Assembly: GCA_016787285.1 (NCBI GenBank)
Contig: JAEUUV010000042.1
Coordinates: 1-37,279, forward strand
From: Saprospiraceae bacterium
GTDB lineage: Bacteria; Bacteroidota; Bacteroidia; Chitinophagales; Saprospiraceae
DNA length: 37,279 nt
Direction of reading: 5' to 3'
The position numbers and the translations under genes are program-made. A model generated the notes under the pieces. It ran no database searches and was not told the DNA's origin. It saw only the letters and a program-made list of their open reading frames with translations. Within the stretch, counting starts at the first letter, position 1; each line of letters opens with the position of its first letter. Positions 16,565 to 24,915 of the stretch are shown piece after piece.

Positions 16565-18055
16565 TCAATTGGATAACTCAAATAAATATCCTTCCGCTCC
16601 GACTGCTTCCACCGCCCGGACTTGTCGGGCATATTTTCGGGCCACTTCTAAATCGGCTCGAACCGTCGCCCGCGTTGCCTCCGACACGACGTGGCTGAAG
16701 ACCAGCCACACGCGCTTCGGTTTTTCACCTCCGGGGGAAACCGTCGGCAGATCGGGTTGCTGATTCCAGTTTCCATGCACCACATTTTTTCCCAAAAAAT
16801 ACTGCTCGCGACGCGTATGGCATTCCCGGTAGTAAGCCACCGCCGGCCAGGCTTCGTGGTGGACGTAGAGCACATCGCCGGGGCGAAAGTCCTGCGCGAT
16901 GGCATCCAGCACCGGGCGAATTTCTTCCAGAACATACGGTCGGATCAGGTACTGAACGCCCTTTTGCAGGCCCACCACGGCTATGAAAAGCAGTATCCAA
17001 AGCAGGCGCAGATGCTTATGTCCGGTATCCCACCAAACCTGCCAGCCCATGCCCTGCACGAGCAGCACCAGCGGAAAGGCCCAGGTCAGCATGCGCGGGA
17101 TGAGAGAATATTGCCCGAAACCGGAGGCGCCAATGCAAACCAAAACCGGCAAAACCAGCAAAAGGGCCGTGTCGAACCGGTTCCGAACAAGGAACCAAAG
17201 TCCCGTCAGGGTGCCTGCAATTCCGGTCAGTTTGGCCACCACGGTGTAGCCGGCAATGTAGTACGGGAAAGTGGTTAGTAAATCGGCGGCTTTGGCCCAG
17301 TCGGCGCTGTTTCGGGGAAAAAGCGGAAAAAACCACTGTGTGTGGTATTCCACCAAAGGACTAATCGCCATGCTTGGTCGCAGCAATAGCCAGTAGTAGA
17401 GCGCAAAATTCAGAAGCCAGAACAAGCCGGCGACCAGGACTGGAAGTGTTGCCCGCCACCCGCCGTTGGCGTGATTTTTTTTCAAAAAAAACAAACCGGC
17501 CCCAAACAGGACAAACGCCGAAGGCATGGACAACCATACCGCTACTGCGCCAATGCAGGCAGCCATAACCGGACGGAACGGCTGTTCGGCAAACCGAATG
17601 GCCAAGGCTACTACTCCCAGTGCCACCGCGAGATCGCAGCCATACTGTTTGCCCTCCGTGGCGTAGCGCAGGAACAGGTCGGAGTAACAAAAAATCCAGA
17701 GCACTGCCGACAGCACCCAGGGGTTGGCAATCACCCGTTTGGCGATGTAGAAAAACAGGAAAACCGAAGCGATTCCACAAAGGAACGGAAACAGGCGCAA
17801 CGCATATTCGTGTTGTCCCAAAAGCAAGACGCTGCATTTTTGAAAAAAGCAAAACAGCGGCGGTGCAAACTGATCGTGGTCGAGTGGCCGAAAAAAATCC
17901 CACAGCCCGCGTTCGCAGAAATTGCGCGCCAGATTGGCCTCGTCAATAAACAGGGAACGGTTTTGAACCCAGACGGCCACACGCACTGCCACGCCGAATA
18001 CCGGAAGCAAGTATATCAGCCGGGGAGCAGCAAGTATCTGAAAGGGAAATTTCAT
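16565..18055 (-). CDS. GT-C membrane glycosyltransferase-like protein (family 39 type)
   Basis: This roughly 496-residue polytopic inner-membrane protein has about ten hydrophobic helices in its first 380 residues and a soluble C-terminal part. The first loop carries the GT39/ArnT/PMT-type acidic pair in SLFIDEANLARN (D38-E39 with this start), followed by DHDQFAPPLF. This arrangement is expected of GT-C enzymes that move a sugar from a polyprenyl-phosphate carrier to a protein or lipid outside the membrane. The acceptor and sugar are unknown. I prefer ATG 18055 (MKFPFQILAAPRL) because the DE pair then lies near residue 38; an upstream ATG at 18100 adds 15 polar residues and is possible. The gene is divergent from the M16 protease and convergent with the small membrane-protein gene, with only 74 bases between the stops. 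Confidence 0.82.
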   Translation of the reverse strand: MKFPFQILAAPRLIYLLPVFGVAVRVAVWVQNRSLFIDEANLARNFCERGLWDFFRPLDHDQFAPPLFCFFQKCSVLLLGQHEYALRLFPFLCGIASVFLFFYIAKRVIANPWVLSAVLWIFCYSDLFLRYATEGKQYGCDLAVALGVVALAIRFAEQPFRPVMAACIGAVAVWLSMPSAFVLFGAGLFFLKKNHANGGWRATLPVLVAGLFWLLNFALYYWLLLRPSMAISPLVEYHTQWFFPLFPRNSADWAKAADLLTTFPYYIAGYTVVAKLTGIAGTLTGLWFLVRNRFDTALLLVLPVLVCIGASGFGQYSLIPRMLTWAFPLVLLVQGMGWQVWWDTGHKHLRLLWILLFIAVVGLQKGVQYLIRPYVLEEIRPVLDAIAQDFRPGDVLYVHHEAWPAVAYYRECHTRREQYFLGKNVVHGNWNQQPDLPTVSPGGEKPKRVWLVFSHVVSEATRATVRADLEVARKYARQVRAVEAVGAEGYLFELSN

Positions 18056-18220
18056 TTTGGCCCAAAAGTAGAGGATCGGAATTGTCGTTTGCTCCTTCAA
18101 AACCAGTCTTTATCCATTCATTTCTTCTCCACGACCAATAGTAGCAGAATTTCACCCGTTGCCGTGCAACAAAACCGGCTACTTATGCCTCCATTGGCAA
18201 GTTAATTTTTCACAAAAACT

Positions 18221-21001
18221 ATGCTTCACATGAAACGATTGCTCCTGCCGGCCGTATTGGCCATTTTTGTTCTGACCAACTCCACGCTGTTTGCTCAGGA
18301 CATTCCGCGTTACAACCCCGACGACATTAACATCCCGTACAAAAAGTACACGCTGCCTAATGGCTTGCGTCTGTTGGTACATGAAGACCACAAAGCGCCC
18401 ATTGTGGCTGTAAACGTATGGTACCATGTAGGCGCTAAAAACGAAAAACTTGGGAAAAGCGGTTTTGCCCACTTGTTTGAGCACCTCATGTTCAATGGCT
18501 CGGAAAACTTCAACACCGACTATTTCCAGGCGCTCGAGGCCATTGGATCTACCGACCTGAACGGCACCACCAACGAAGACCGAACCAACTATTTCCAGAA
18601 TATTCCGGTCGGCGCCCTTGATCAGGTGCTCTGGCTCGAAAGTGACCGCATGGGCCACCTGCTCGGCGCTATTGATCAGGCCAAACTTGATGAGCAGCGC
18701 GGGGTGGTACAAAATGAAAAACGCCAGGGCGAAAACCAGCCGTACAGTCGCGGGTACGATATCATGCAAAAGGAAATGTACCCGCCGCATCACCCCTACG
18801 GCCACACGGTCATCGGGGAAATGGAAGACCTCAACGCTGCCAGCCTAAGCGACGTACACGAGTGGTTCAAAGCCTACTACGGCGCCGCTAATGCCGTTTT
18901 GGTCGTAGCCGGCGATATCACGCCCGAGGCTGCCTATGAAAAAGTGATCAAGTATTTCGGCAATATCCCGGCCGGCCCCACCATCACCCGGCCCGGGGTA
19001 AACATTCCTGTCCGGGATTATGACACCCGTGCTTCCTACCAGGATCGCGTACCCGAAGAGCGGATCAATATGGTGTGGCATGCGCCGCAGTGGGGCACGC
19101 AGGAAGCCGTTTGGCTCGATCTGGCTACCGATGTATTGGCTGCAGGTAAAACCAGCCGACTTTACAAAAAACTCGTGTACGAAAAGCAACTTTGTTCCTC
19201 GGCGTTTGCTTACGTAAATCCGAGTGAAATTTCCGGGGAATTGGTCGTTCAGGCGAACGTAAAAAAAGGCAAATCGCTCGAAGAGGTGGAGGCGGCCATC
19301 AACGAAATTCTAAGCGAGTTCATCGCCAAAGGCCCCACAGAGGAAGAGACCGCCCGTGTGAAAGCCGCGTACTTTGCTAACTACATCAAGGGGCTGGAGC
19401 GCATTGGCGGCTTTGGCGGTAAAAGCGACGTGCTCGCCGAGCATGAGGTGTACGGCGGAAGTGCCGATTACTGCAAAAAGAAACTTCGCTGGTACGACCA
19501 GACAACGGCAAAAGACATCCATGCTGCCGTAAAGAAATGGATGACGCGTGGGCGTTTCACGCTCACCTGCCATCCGTTTCCTGAATATTCCGTCACCGGA
19601 ACCGAAGCCGATCGCAGCAAAGCGCCTGCCGTGGATACCAAAGTAAGCGCCCAATTCCCCGACATCCAGCGCGCTACCCTCAAAAACGGCATGAAGGTCG
19701 TGCTCACCCGCCGCACGGAAAGCCCGACTATGGTGATGAACATGCTTTTCGATGCCGGTTTTTGCACCGACAAAATGCCGGGAGGCAAACTTGGCCTGGC
19801 CAATCTGGCCATGAATATGCTGGACGAAGGCACCAAATCCATGAACAGCCTGCAAATCAGCGACCGGCTTCAGATACTGGGTGCTTCGCTCAATACCAGC
19901 AGCGACCTCGACTACGCCTACGTTGGACTCAACACCCTGCGCCAGTCCATTGACCCTAGCCTCGACCTCATGGCCGACGTGGTACTCAACCCTGCATTCC
20001 CGGAGCCTGATCTGCAGCGCCTTAAAAACCAGCAGGTAAGCAGTATCCAGAATGAAAAGAAAAACCCGACAGGTATGGTCATCCGGGTGATGCCCGAACT
20101 ACTCTACGGCAAAGACCACCCCTACGGCATGCCCATGAGCGGTACCGGTACGGAGGAAAGTGTGGCCAATCTTGGTCTTGAGGATGTGCGCGGTTTTTAC
20201 CAGCGCTGGATAAAGCCGAACAACGCCACCATAGTTGTGACCGGCGACATCACCCTGTCCGAATTAGTGGAAAAACTCGAAAAGCGCTTCGGCTCCTGGA
20301 GCAAAGGGGACGTGCCCAAAAAGGTCATCCCCGAGGTGGCAACCACGAACAAAAAGAAAATATTTCTGCTCGACCGTCCTGAAAGTCAGCAGAGTCTGAT
20401 TTTGGCAGGCCACCTGACCAAACCCTACGGTCAGTTAGATGAAACGGCTATCGAACAGATGAACAATGTGCTTGGAGGAGATTTTACCAGCCGAATCAAC
20501 ATGAATATTCGCGAGGACAAGCATTGGTCGTATGGCTCCCGCTCGATGATTATGAATACTGCCGGGCAGCGCCCATTCTTCGTGTTTGCACCCGTTCAAA
20601 CCGACAAAACAAAAGAGAGTATTCAGGAAGTTATCAAGGAAATCAATCAGTATGTGGGCGATAAACCCATGACCCAGGCGGAGTTTGACAAAACAAAACA
20701 AAATACCATGATGGCCATGTCAGGGATGTGGGAAACCAACGGCGCAGTAAATGGCAGCGCTATTGATGTGGTGAAATACGGGCTAAAAGACGATCACTGG
20801 AAAACATACAGCCAACGCGTACAAAACCTGACGCTGAAGGACGTGCAAGGGGTGGCAAAAGCAGTGGTGAAGCCTGGTGACATTGGCTGGTTTTTGGCCG
20901 GCGATGCCATGAAGGTAACACCTGGGCTGGAGCAACTCGGCATGGAAGTTATTCAGTTGGATGCAGAAGGCAAAGTAGTTTCGAAGAAAGCCAAGCCGTA
21001 A
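18221..21001 (+). CDS. M16 family (pitrilysin-like) zinc metalloprotease, double domain
   Basis: This 926-residue exported protease has a signal peptide (MLHMKRLLLPAVLAIFVLTNSTLFAQ). The N-terminal M16 half holds the inverted zinc motif HxxEH as H84-L-F-E87-H88, with the third zinc ligand E166 in VVQNEK, at the family's usual spacing. A second M16 half (about 480-920) has the fold-typical LKNGMKVVLTRR start, but the motif position reads ANLAMNML with no HxxEH, so it should be non-catalytic and form the other side of the clam-shell chamber. Such proteins degrade peptides and small unfolded proteins in the periplasm. It is followed by a long palindrome and then the metallophosphoesterase gene. 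An ATG three codons later is an alternative start with the same signal. Confidence 0.94.
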   Translation: MLHMKRLLLPAVLAIFVLTNSTLFAQDIPRYNPDDINIPYKKYTLPNGLRLLVHEDHKAPIVAVNVWYHVGAKNEKLGKSGFAHLFEHLMFNGSENFNTDYFQALEAIGSTDLNGTTNEDRTNYFQNIPVGALDQVLWLESDRMGHLLGAIDQAKLDEQRGVVQNEKRQGENQPYSRGYDIMQKEMYPPHHPYGHTVIGEMEDLNAASLSDVHEWFKAYYGAANAVLVVAGDITPEAAYEKVIKYFGNIPAGPTITRPGVNIPVRDYDTRASYQDRVPEERINMVWHAPQWGTQEAVWLDLATDVLAAGKTSRLYKKLVYEKQLCSSAFAYVNPSEISGELVVQANVKKGKSLEEVEAAINEILSEFIAKGPTEEETARVKAAYFANYIKGLERIGGFGGKSDVLAEHEVYGGSADYCKKKLRWYDQTTAKDIHAAVKKWMTRGRFTLTCHPFPEYSVTGTEADRSKAPAVDTKVSAQFPDIQRATLKNGMKVVLTRRTESPTMVMNMLFDAGFCTDKMPGGKLGLANLAMNMLDEGTKSMNSLQISDRLQILGASLNTSSDLDYAYVGLNTLRQSIDPSLDLMADVVLNPAFPEPDLQRLKNQQVSSIQNEKKNPTGMVIRVMPELLYGKDHPYGMPMSGTGTEESVANLGLEDVRGFYQRWIKPNNATIVVTGDITLSELVEKLEKRFGSWSKGDVPKKVIPEVATTNKKKIFLLDRPESQQSLILAGHLTKPYGQLDETAIEQMNNVLGGDFTSRINMNIREDKHWSYGSRSMIMNTAGQRPFFVFAPVQTDKTKESIQEVIKEINQYVGDKPMTQAEFDKTKQNTMMAMSGMWETNGAVNGSAIDVVKYGLKDDHWKTYSQRVQNLTLKDVQGVAKAVVKPGDIGWFLAGDAMKVTPGLEQLGMEVIQLDAEGKVVSKKAKP

Positions 21002-21025
21002 ACAAATATTGTTTCTGGTTGCGAC

Positions 21026-21128
21026 AAACGCCCGTCTTTTGTCTTTCCAAAATAATCCGTCCGACCAACGACGAGCCATCCCCGGCAGCGTAGACAGATT
21101 ATTTTGGAAGGACAAATGGCGAGCGTTT
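21026..21128. repeat. Imperfect palindrome, 36-bp arms with a 31-bp loop
   Basis: Arms 21026-21061 and 21093-21128 are inverted copies matching at 31 of 36 positions, with the core TTCCAAAATAATC/GATTATTTTGGAA perfect. The element fills most of the gap between the M16 protease and the metallophosphoesterase. As RNA two of the mismatches become G-U pairs, giving a strong long hairpin. No T-run follows, so a simple terminator is not shown; a small non-autonomous repeat or a processing hairpin are alternatives. Confidence 0.8.
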
Positions 21129-21162
21129 TCTTTTTCAACACCATGCTTACAAACTGAAACGT

Positions 21163-22083
21163 ATGAATTATTCCGTATTTGCTTTTCTGTGGGCATTCGT
21201 AAGTCTGACGGGTAGTGTATGGGCGCAAGAGGCCGATAGCGCCCGGGCGGAAATCGCTTTTATCAGCGATACGCAAGCGCCCATGTGCGTCGAGAAATTA
21301 TTTCTGAAATCCAATCAGAATACTCGGGCTACGCAGATTCTGTTCCATGAAATTACGGAATACAAACCACGCTGTTTGTTCATTTTGGGCGATGTCGTAT
21401 CAAAAGGCCCAAGGGAGAAAAAATGGCGGGAGATGGACCGGTACCTCGCCGCTGCCCGGGCAAATGGAATCCCGGTTTATGCCCTCCTCGGGAATCACGA
21501 TGTCATGGGCAACGCGCGAAAAGGCGAAGCAAAATTCAACAAGCGTTTCCCGGATCAGGTGAACACCGGTTTTGTTAAAATCGTGGACTCCATTGCAGTT
21601 GTGTTGCTCAATTCCAATTTCAAAACTCTGAGCGTAGAGCAGCAACGACAACAACAGGAATTCTACGCCAGCGCACTTGCGGCGCTGGAGGTTGATCCTG
21701 CCGTGCGGTGCATCATCGTTACCTGCCACCATGCACCGTACTCCAACAGTAAAATTGTAGGTTCGAACGAAACGGTGCAGGAACAATTCGTGCCCCTGTT
21801 CAAGGGTAGCGCGAAGGCCAAATTGTTTATGACAGGACACGCCCACGACTTCGAGTATTTTCGGTTCGACGGAAAATACTTCCTCACCATCGGCGGCGGC
21901 GGCGGACTGCATCAGCCCCTGAATACAGGCAAGGATCGTTTGCCTAATGAAGCGGGCGACTATAATCCGGAATATCAGTACGTCCTAATCCAACGAAACG
22001 GTGCTCAACTCACCATCACTTCCAACAGGTTAAAAGCCGACTTTTCGGGTGTAGAAACCGGCTACAGTTTTGTGATTGATTAG
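21163..22083 (+). CDS. Exported calcineurin-like metallophosphoesterase
   Basis: This 306-residue protein has a signal peptide (MNYSVFAFLWAFVSLTGSVWAQ) and the ordered metal-binding motifs of calcineurin-like phosphoesterases: ISDTQ (D36), LFILGDVV (D77), LLGNHDVMG (N111, H112, D113), VTCHHAPYSN and FMTGHAHDFEYF. The fold predicts hydrolysis of phosphomonoesters or diesters at a two-metal centre in the periplasm or at the surface. The first motif reads D-T-Q where many members have D-x-H; some subfamilies tolerate this. Length is normal. The substrate is not readable. Its stop overlaps the stop region of the convergent DinB-fold gene by 4 bases, so neither gene has room for its own terminator there. 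Confidence 0.92.
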   Translation: MNYSVFAFLWAFVSLTGSVWAQEADSARAEIAFISDTQAPMCVEKLFLKSNQNTRATQILFHEITEYKPRCLFILGDVVSKGPREKKWREMDRYLAAARANGIPVYALLGNHDVMGNARKGEAKFNKRFPDQVNTGFVKIVDSIAVVLLNSNFKTLSVEQQRQQQEFYASALAALEVDPAVRCIIVTCHHAPYSNSKIVGSNETVQEQFVPLFKGSAKAKLFMTGHAHDFEYFRFDGKYFLTIGGGGGLHQPLNTGKDRLPNEAGDYNPEYQYVLIQRNGAQLTITSNRLKADFSGVETGYSFVID

Positions 22084-22523
22084 GTCGTCAAAACTCCGGC
22101 CTGATGCAGGTGGTGCTCAAGGTGCCGCACATAATCTTCGGCGCAATACCGTAGTGTCACTTGCTCAACACCCATAACCAGCGTTTGCTTCAGATCGGCT
22201 TCCGACATTCCTGCAATCAGGTATGCGAGATGCCGGTTGTAGAGTTCCCACAAGCCAACCAGTTCGCGACTGTCGGCAGTTTGGTAGCGCTGGAGCGATA
22301 CCCAGTCGTCTTGCTCATACCGGATAACCGGCTGCTCGCCCCGCATGGCACGTACGAAGCGCTGGTGGTTGTTCGATGCCGAATCCACGAGGTGGCCGAT
22401 AATTTCTTTTTTCGACCATTTGTCTGGTGCAGGGCGTACCCGCAGGGTTTCTTCGGAAAACGCGAGCAGGGTAGGGGGCACTTGCGCACAATGGTTCAGG
22501 AGGCGTTGGGCCAGTTCGTTCAT
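22080..22523 (-). CDS. DinB-superfamily (four-helix bundle) protein
   Basis: This 147-residue cytoplasmic protein has the DinB_2/YfiT-like helical pattern: WSKKEIIGHLVDSASNNH in the first half and RHLEHHLHQ near the end. H44 with H134 and H138 form the expected metal-binding histidine triad of the superfamily, whose known members are metal-dependent thiol transferases or of unknown function. The family name comes from a DNA-damage-inducible Bacillus gene; nothing here shows damage control. It lies 71 bases downstream of the AntA-like gene on the same strand, so both may share the promoter at about 23.03 kb. It is convergent with the metallophosphoesterase, the stops overlapping by 4 bases. 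Confidence 0.85.
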   Translation of the reverse strand: MNELAQRLLNHCAQVPPTLLAFSEETLRVRPAPDKWSKKEIIGHLVDSASNNHQRFVRAMRGEQPVIRYEQDDWVSLQRYQTADSRELVGLWELYNRHLAYLIAGMSEADLKQTLVMGVEQVTLRYCAEDYVRHLEHHLHQAGVLTT

Positions 22524-22594
22524 AAAAAATGGCTTAGAGCGTGTTTAACCAGAGAACACTCAATTGACTTTTTTGTCCGGGTTCCTGACAGCAC

Positions 22595-22972
22595 TTAAAT
22601 CTGCCCGGCACGTACATTTGCCATAGGCGCTACCGGGGCCTGTTGAAACAGGTTCATCTGACCATTTTGCTCCACCACATCCAGCAGGCGGGCATATTTC
22701 AATTTGTACTTACTGTTCGTGCGCAGTGTAATTAGTTTGGCCAGTTCGAGCGTCAGGTAAAAATCCTCAACGGGTTCTCCCGGCCGCGGGCGTTTGGCAT
22801 AATCGCGCAGAGGCTGCGGCCGGCGGATTCCGTCGCGGAATTCGTACAAATCTTTCATCCATTTGCGCAACTGTACCCCATAGTTTTTACTCGGAAGTTG
22901 CAAGGCATGATACAAATTGGAAGCAGCCACCACCTTGGTGCCTTGTTTGCTGACGAGGACTTCCAGTTCCAT
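22595..22972 (-). CDS. Small AntA/AntB-like putative DNA-binding protein
   Basis: This protein of about 125 residues resembles the AntA/AntB antirepressor domain of phages: an early helical part (VVAASNLYHALQLPSKNYG), RKWMKDLYEFRDGI, and the telling DFYLTLELAKLITLRTNSKYK followed by a basic stretch and LL. Phage relatives act as antirepressors or DNA-binding regulators, but no phage gene lies nearby, so a chromosomal or domesticated role is likely. I start it at ATG 22972, not at the in-frame ATG 23029: a consensus promoter (23014-23044) overlaps the upstream codons, so a transcript from it would lack that start. The C-terminal 20 residues (NLFQQAPVAPMANVRAGQI) look disordered. The family call is from motif resemblance only. 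Confidence 0.6.
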   Translation of the reverse strand: MELEVLVSKQGTKVVAASNLYHALQLPSKNYGVQLRKWMKDLYEFRDGIRRPQPLRDYAKRPRPGEPVEDFYLTLELAKLITLRTNSKYKLKYARLLDVVEQNGQMNLFQQAPVAPMANVRAGQI

Positions 22973-22990
22973 AACTGATGCAGTTTGTTG

Positions 22991-23000
22991 ACAAATTTGT
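22991..23000. promoter_or_regulatory. Palindrome ACAAATTTGT, candidate operator
   Basis: This perfect 10-bp palindrome lies about 20 bases upstream of the AntA-like start codon and just downstream of the predicted transcription start (near 23007). A repressor bound here would block the promoter, and autoregulation by the AntA-like product is one possibility. AT-rich palindromes of this size also occur by chance. Confidence 0.35.
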
Positions 23001-23013
23001 TTCAAAAACAGGA

Positions 23014-23044
23014 CAAAACTAAACGACATGTTTTTAAAAACAAA
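23014..23044 (-). promoter_or_regulatory. Consensus Bacteroidota promoter for the AntA-like gene
   Basis: On the minus strand TTTG (23044-23041) is followed after exactly 19 bases by TAGTTTTG (23021-23014). Both elements match the Bacteroidota sigma-factor consensus (TTTG, 19-21 bases, TAnnTTTG) without mismatch. Transcription should start near 23007, leaving a leader of about 35 bases before ATG 22972. This is the best promoter match I found and it decides the start codon of that gene. Confidence 0.72.
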
Positions 23045-23057
23045 TTATTTTGTTTTT
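23036..23057. promoter_or_regulatory. Dyad AAAAACAAA-4-TTTGTTTTT over the -33 element
   Basis: A perfect 9-bp inverted repeat with a 4-base centre covers the -33 TTTG of the AntA-like gene's promoter. Its position suits an operator that competes with RNA polymerase. As RNA it would be a weak A-U hairpin, so a DNA-level role is more likely if it has any. Confidence 0.35.
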
Positions 23058-23487
23058 GTTTTTTGAAAATATTTTTTGTGTTTTCTCCAAATGGCAGATA
23101 TTCAATCATTTGCAGTCATAGTAAGTTTTTAAACTTATTCGTAAACATGTGGAAATCAAAGCCTGATTGCATAAAATCATTAAACTGCCGGCGTAAGAAA
23201 CAAGTCATCGTGGCAGCAGATGAACAAACAGATCGAGCAGGCCAAACTATTACCTGTATTTTCGTTTGGCTTCAGCAATTTGAAGTGTAATCCCTTTTGG
23301 GGAGGGTCTTGAATTTGTGCCAGATATTTGACAACACTTTTTGTACCCGATCGTAGACCATCCAGCATTGCAATGCCCTACTTGCCGTGCTGAGTCTGGA
23401 TTTATGCCGGTTCAGGTTGTTTTCACCTCAGAACAAGATATTGCAAGACACTTTTGTGCCGTCGTAATCATCACGTAAATACTCGGC

Positions 23488-24819
23488 ATGAAAACATCCT
23501 TACTGTTCTTATCTGTCTTTGTTCTGCACTCGGCATTTGGCCAAACCGATAACCCTCGAGCATTATTAGGCGAAGCACGTCGCCTGGCAGAGTCGGGCCG
23601 GCATGAAGCATCCGAAGCGTTGTATAAACGAGTTCTGGCGCAATCGCCGAACGACTCTGAAGCGCTTATTGGTTCTGCCTACAACTACTCATGGTGGAAG
23701 CAATATAACAAAGCACGGCTTAACTTTGAATCGGCATTGGCGATCAACCCGGATAATTCCGAAGCACTTGTCGGACAAGGCTACAACTACGCCTGGTCTG
23801 GGAATTTTGAAATGGCCAAGGCTGTTTTTGAACGCCTGAGCAAACAAGCCCCGGACAATGTGGAAGCTCTGAAAGGTATGGGCTATGTGCAGCTCTGGCG
23901 TGGTAACGGGTACGGAGCGGAGCCGTACTTTCGAAGCCTGGTTACAAAATACCCCAATGTGGCGGAGTACCGTATTGCACTTGCACAAGCCTATTTACTG
24001 CGGCACGAAGTAAAAAATGCCAGATTAGTACTTCAAAGTGTGTTGCAAATTGATTCAACAAACCGGACTGCCGCTGAACTGCTCAAAAATACATACGGAA
24101 TTGCCTCACCGCTCGAATTGGATGTGTGGGCCGGTTATTCATCAACCGGAGGTGAAAGTCGGTTTGCGTTGCGGAACGTACAACTCACGAGCCAGTTGAG
24201 TCGCAAACTGCGTATGTACCTGCGTTACGACAACTCCCTGACATCCGACCTCGCCGCTCTGGTGCGCACCAATCAGCAGGCTCAGGCCTTTTCATTGGGG
24301 GGGGGCATGGGCTGGAACAAATCGTTGACTACCCGCCTGGAGATAGGCGCCCGGTTTTTGCCCGATCATGCCACACAACAGCTCTGCAGTGGTGAACAGA
24401 TTGTCTTTTTTCCCAACGGCATGCTCGTCAAGGCAGGAGGTTTTTTGGGGCAAAGCGACGAAATTGCCGATGAATGGCTGGCTTACGCTGGTTTCCGTGT
24501 GCCTGTCAGACCATGGTATGCGTTTGAACCACACTACTTTTTGTCTAGGGTAGAAGCAGCGCCCCGTCCGGAGCACAGGTTCATGCTCAACAACCAACTC
24601 CGCTCGCGAAACGGCTATGAGTTGAATCTGGGGGTATTTTTCGGTAAGGCTGCAGTACCGGAAGGTGTTTCGGACGATCAAATCACAGGCAGTTATATCA
24701 CGGCTATTTTGCCAGTTTCGCAATCCATTTGGGGGCAACTCTCCTTCCGCTGGGAAGACCTGCCCTTCGACGATCTCACCGTACTTGCCGCAGGCATAAA
24801 ACTTCGCCTGGAAAAATAG
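23488..24819 (+). CDS. TPR + YaiO-like outer-membrane barrel protein, likely polysaccharide export
   Basis: This 443-residue protein has a signal peptide (MKTSLLFLSVFVLHSAFGQ), about four to five TPR units (about 22-200, for example EALVGQGYNYAWSGNFEMAKAVFERL) and a C-terminal part (about 210-443) of alternating amphipathic strands ending in LRLEK, which looks like a small outer-membrane barrel of the YaiO type. A periplasmic TPR scaffold joined to a barrel is the architecture of exopolysaccharide exporters such as PgaA, AlgK/AlgE and BcsC, here in short form. The next gene, 96 bases downstream, is a processive-type family 2 glycosyltransferase, supporting a synthesis and export pair. The terminal residue is not aromatic, which is unusual for barrels. 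The specific polymer is unknown. Confidence 0.8.
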   Translation: MKTSLLFLSVFVLHSAFGQTDNPRALLGEARRLAESGRHEASEALYKRVLAQSPNDSEALIGSAYNYSWWKQYNKARLNFESALAINPDNSEALVGQGYNYAWSGNFEMAKAVFERLSKQAPDNVEALKGMGYVQLWRGNGYGAEPYFRSLVTKYPNVAEYRIALAQAYLLRHEVKNARLVLQSVLQIDSTNRTAAELLKNTYGIASPLELDVWAGYSSTGGESRFALRNVQLTSQLSRKLRMYLRYDNSLTSDLAALVRTNQQAQAFSLGGGMGWNKSLTTRLEIGARFLPDHATQQLCSGEQIVFFPNGMLVKAGGFLGQSDEIADEWLAYAGFRVPVRPWYAFEPHYFLSRVEAAPRPEHRFMLNNQLRSRNGYELNLGVFFGKAAVPEGVSDDQITGSYITAILPVSQSIWGQLSFRWEDLPFDDLTVLAAGIKLRLEK

Positions 24820-24915
24820 TCCGGCTTTTCTCCAATTCTGATCCGGATACCGGAAAACGATACAGCATTCGACTGTGTCAATAGCCACCTTTTTCTAAAA
24901 ATCTAACCGTTTGTT

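Larger units (their letters stand above)
22973..23487. other. AT-rich intergenic region of about 515 bases
   Basis: The region separates the divergent AntA-like and TPR/barrel genes. Its left 150 bases are strongly AT-rich and hold the minus-strand promoter and two dyads listed separately. TAAGTTT/AAACTTA (23122-23137) is a further small palindrome. The right 300 bases show no convincing ORF, RNA gene, consensus promoter or repeat. Short open frames on both strands (for example 22985-23290 plus) lack a recognisable protein pattern. Confidence 0.6.

Noticed and set aside
18063-18070. TACTTTTG on the minus strand as a promoter for the GT39 gene
   Set aside because: The -7 motif matches, but no TTTG lies 19-21 bases upstream and the implied start of transcription would fall on the start codon.
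22985-23290. Plus-strand 101-codon frame in the AT-rich intergenic region
   Set aside because: It runs antisense across the minus-strand promoter and leader, is rich in F, K and C from AT-rich codons, and shows no family pattern.
23180-23368. Possible transposase or prophage remnant beside the AntA-like gene
   Set aside because: Neither strand gives a recognisable transposase, integrase or phage motif, and no terminal inverted repeats were found.
24820-24915. Terminator between the TPR/barrel and glycosyltransferase genes
   Set aside because: TCCGG-ATA-CCGGA forms only a 5-bp stem and is not followed directly by a T-run, so the two genes may be co-transcribed.
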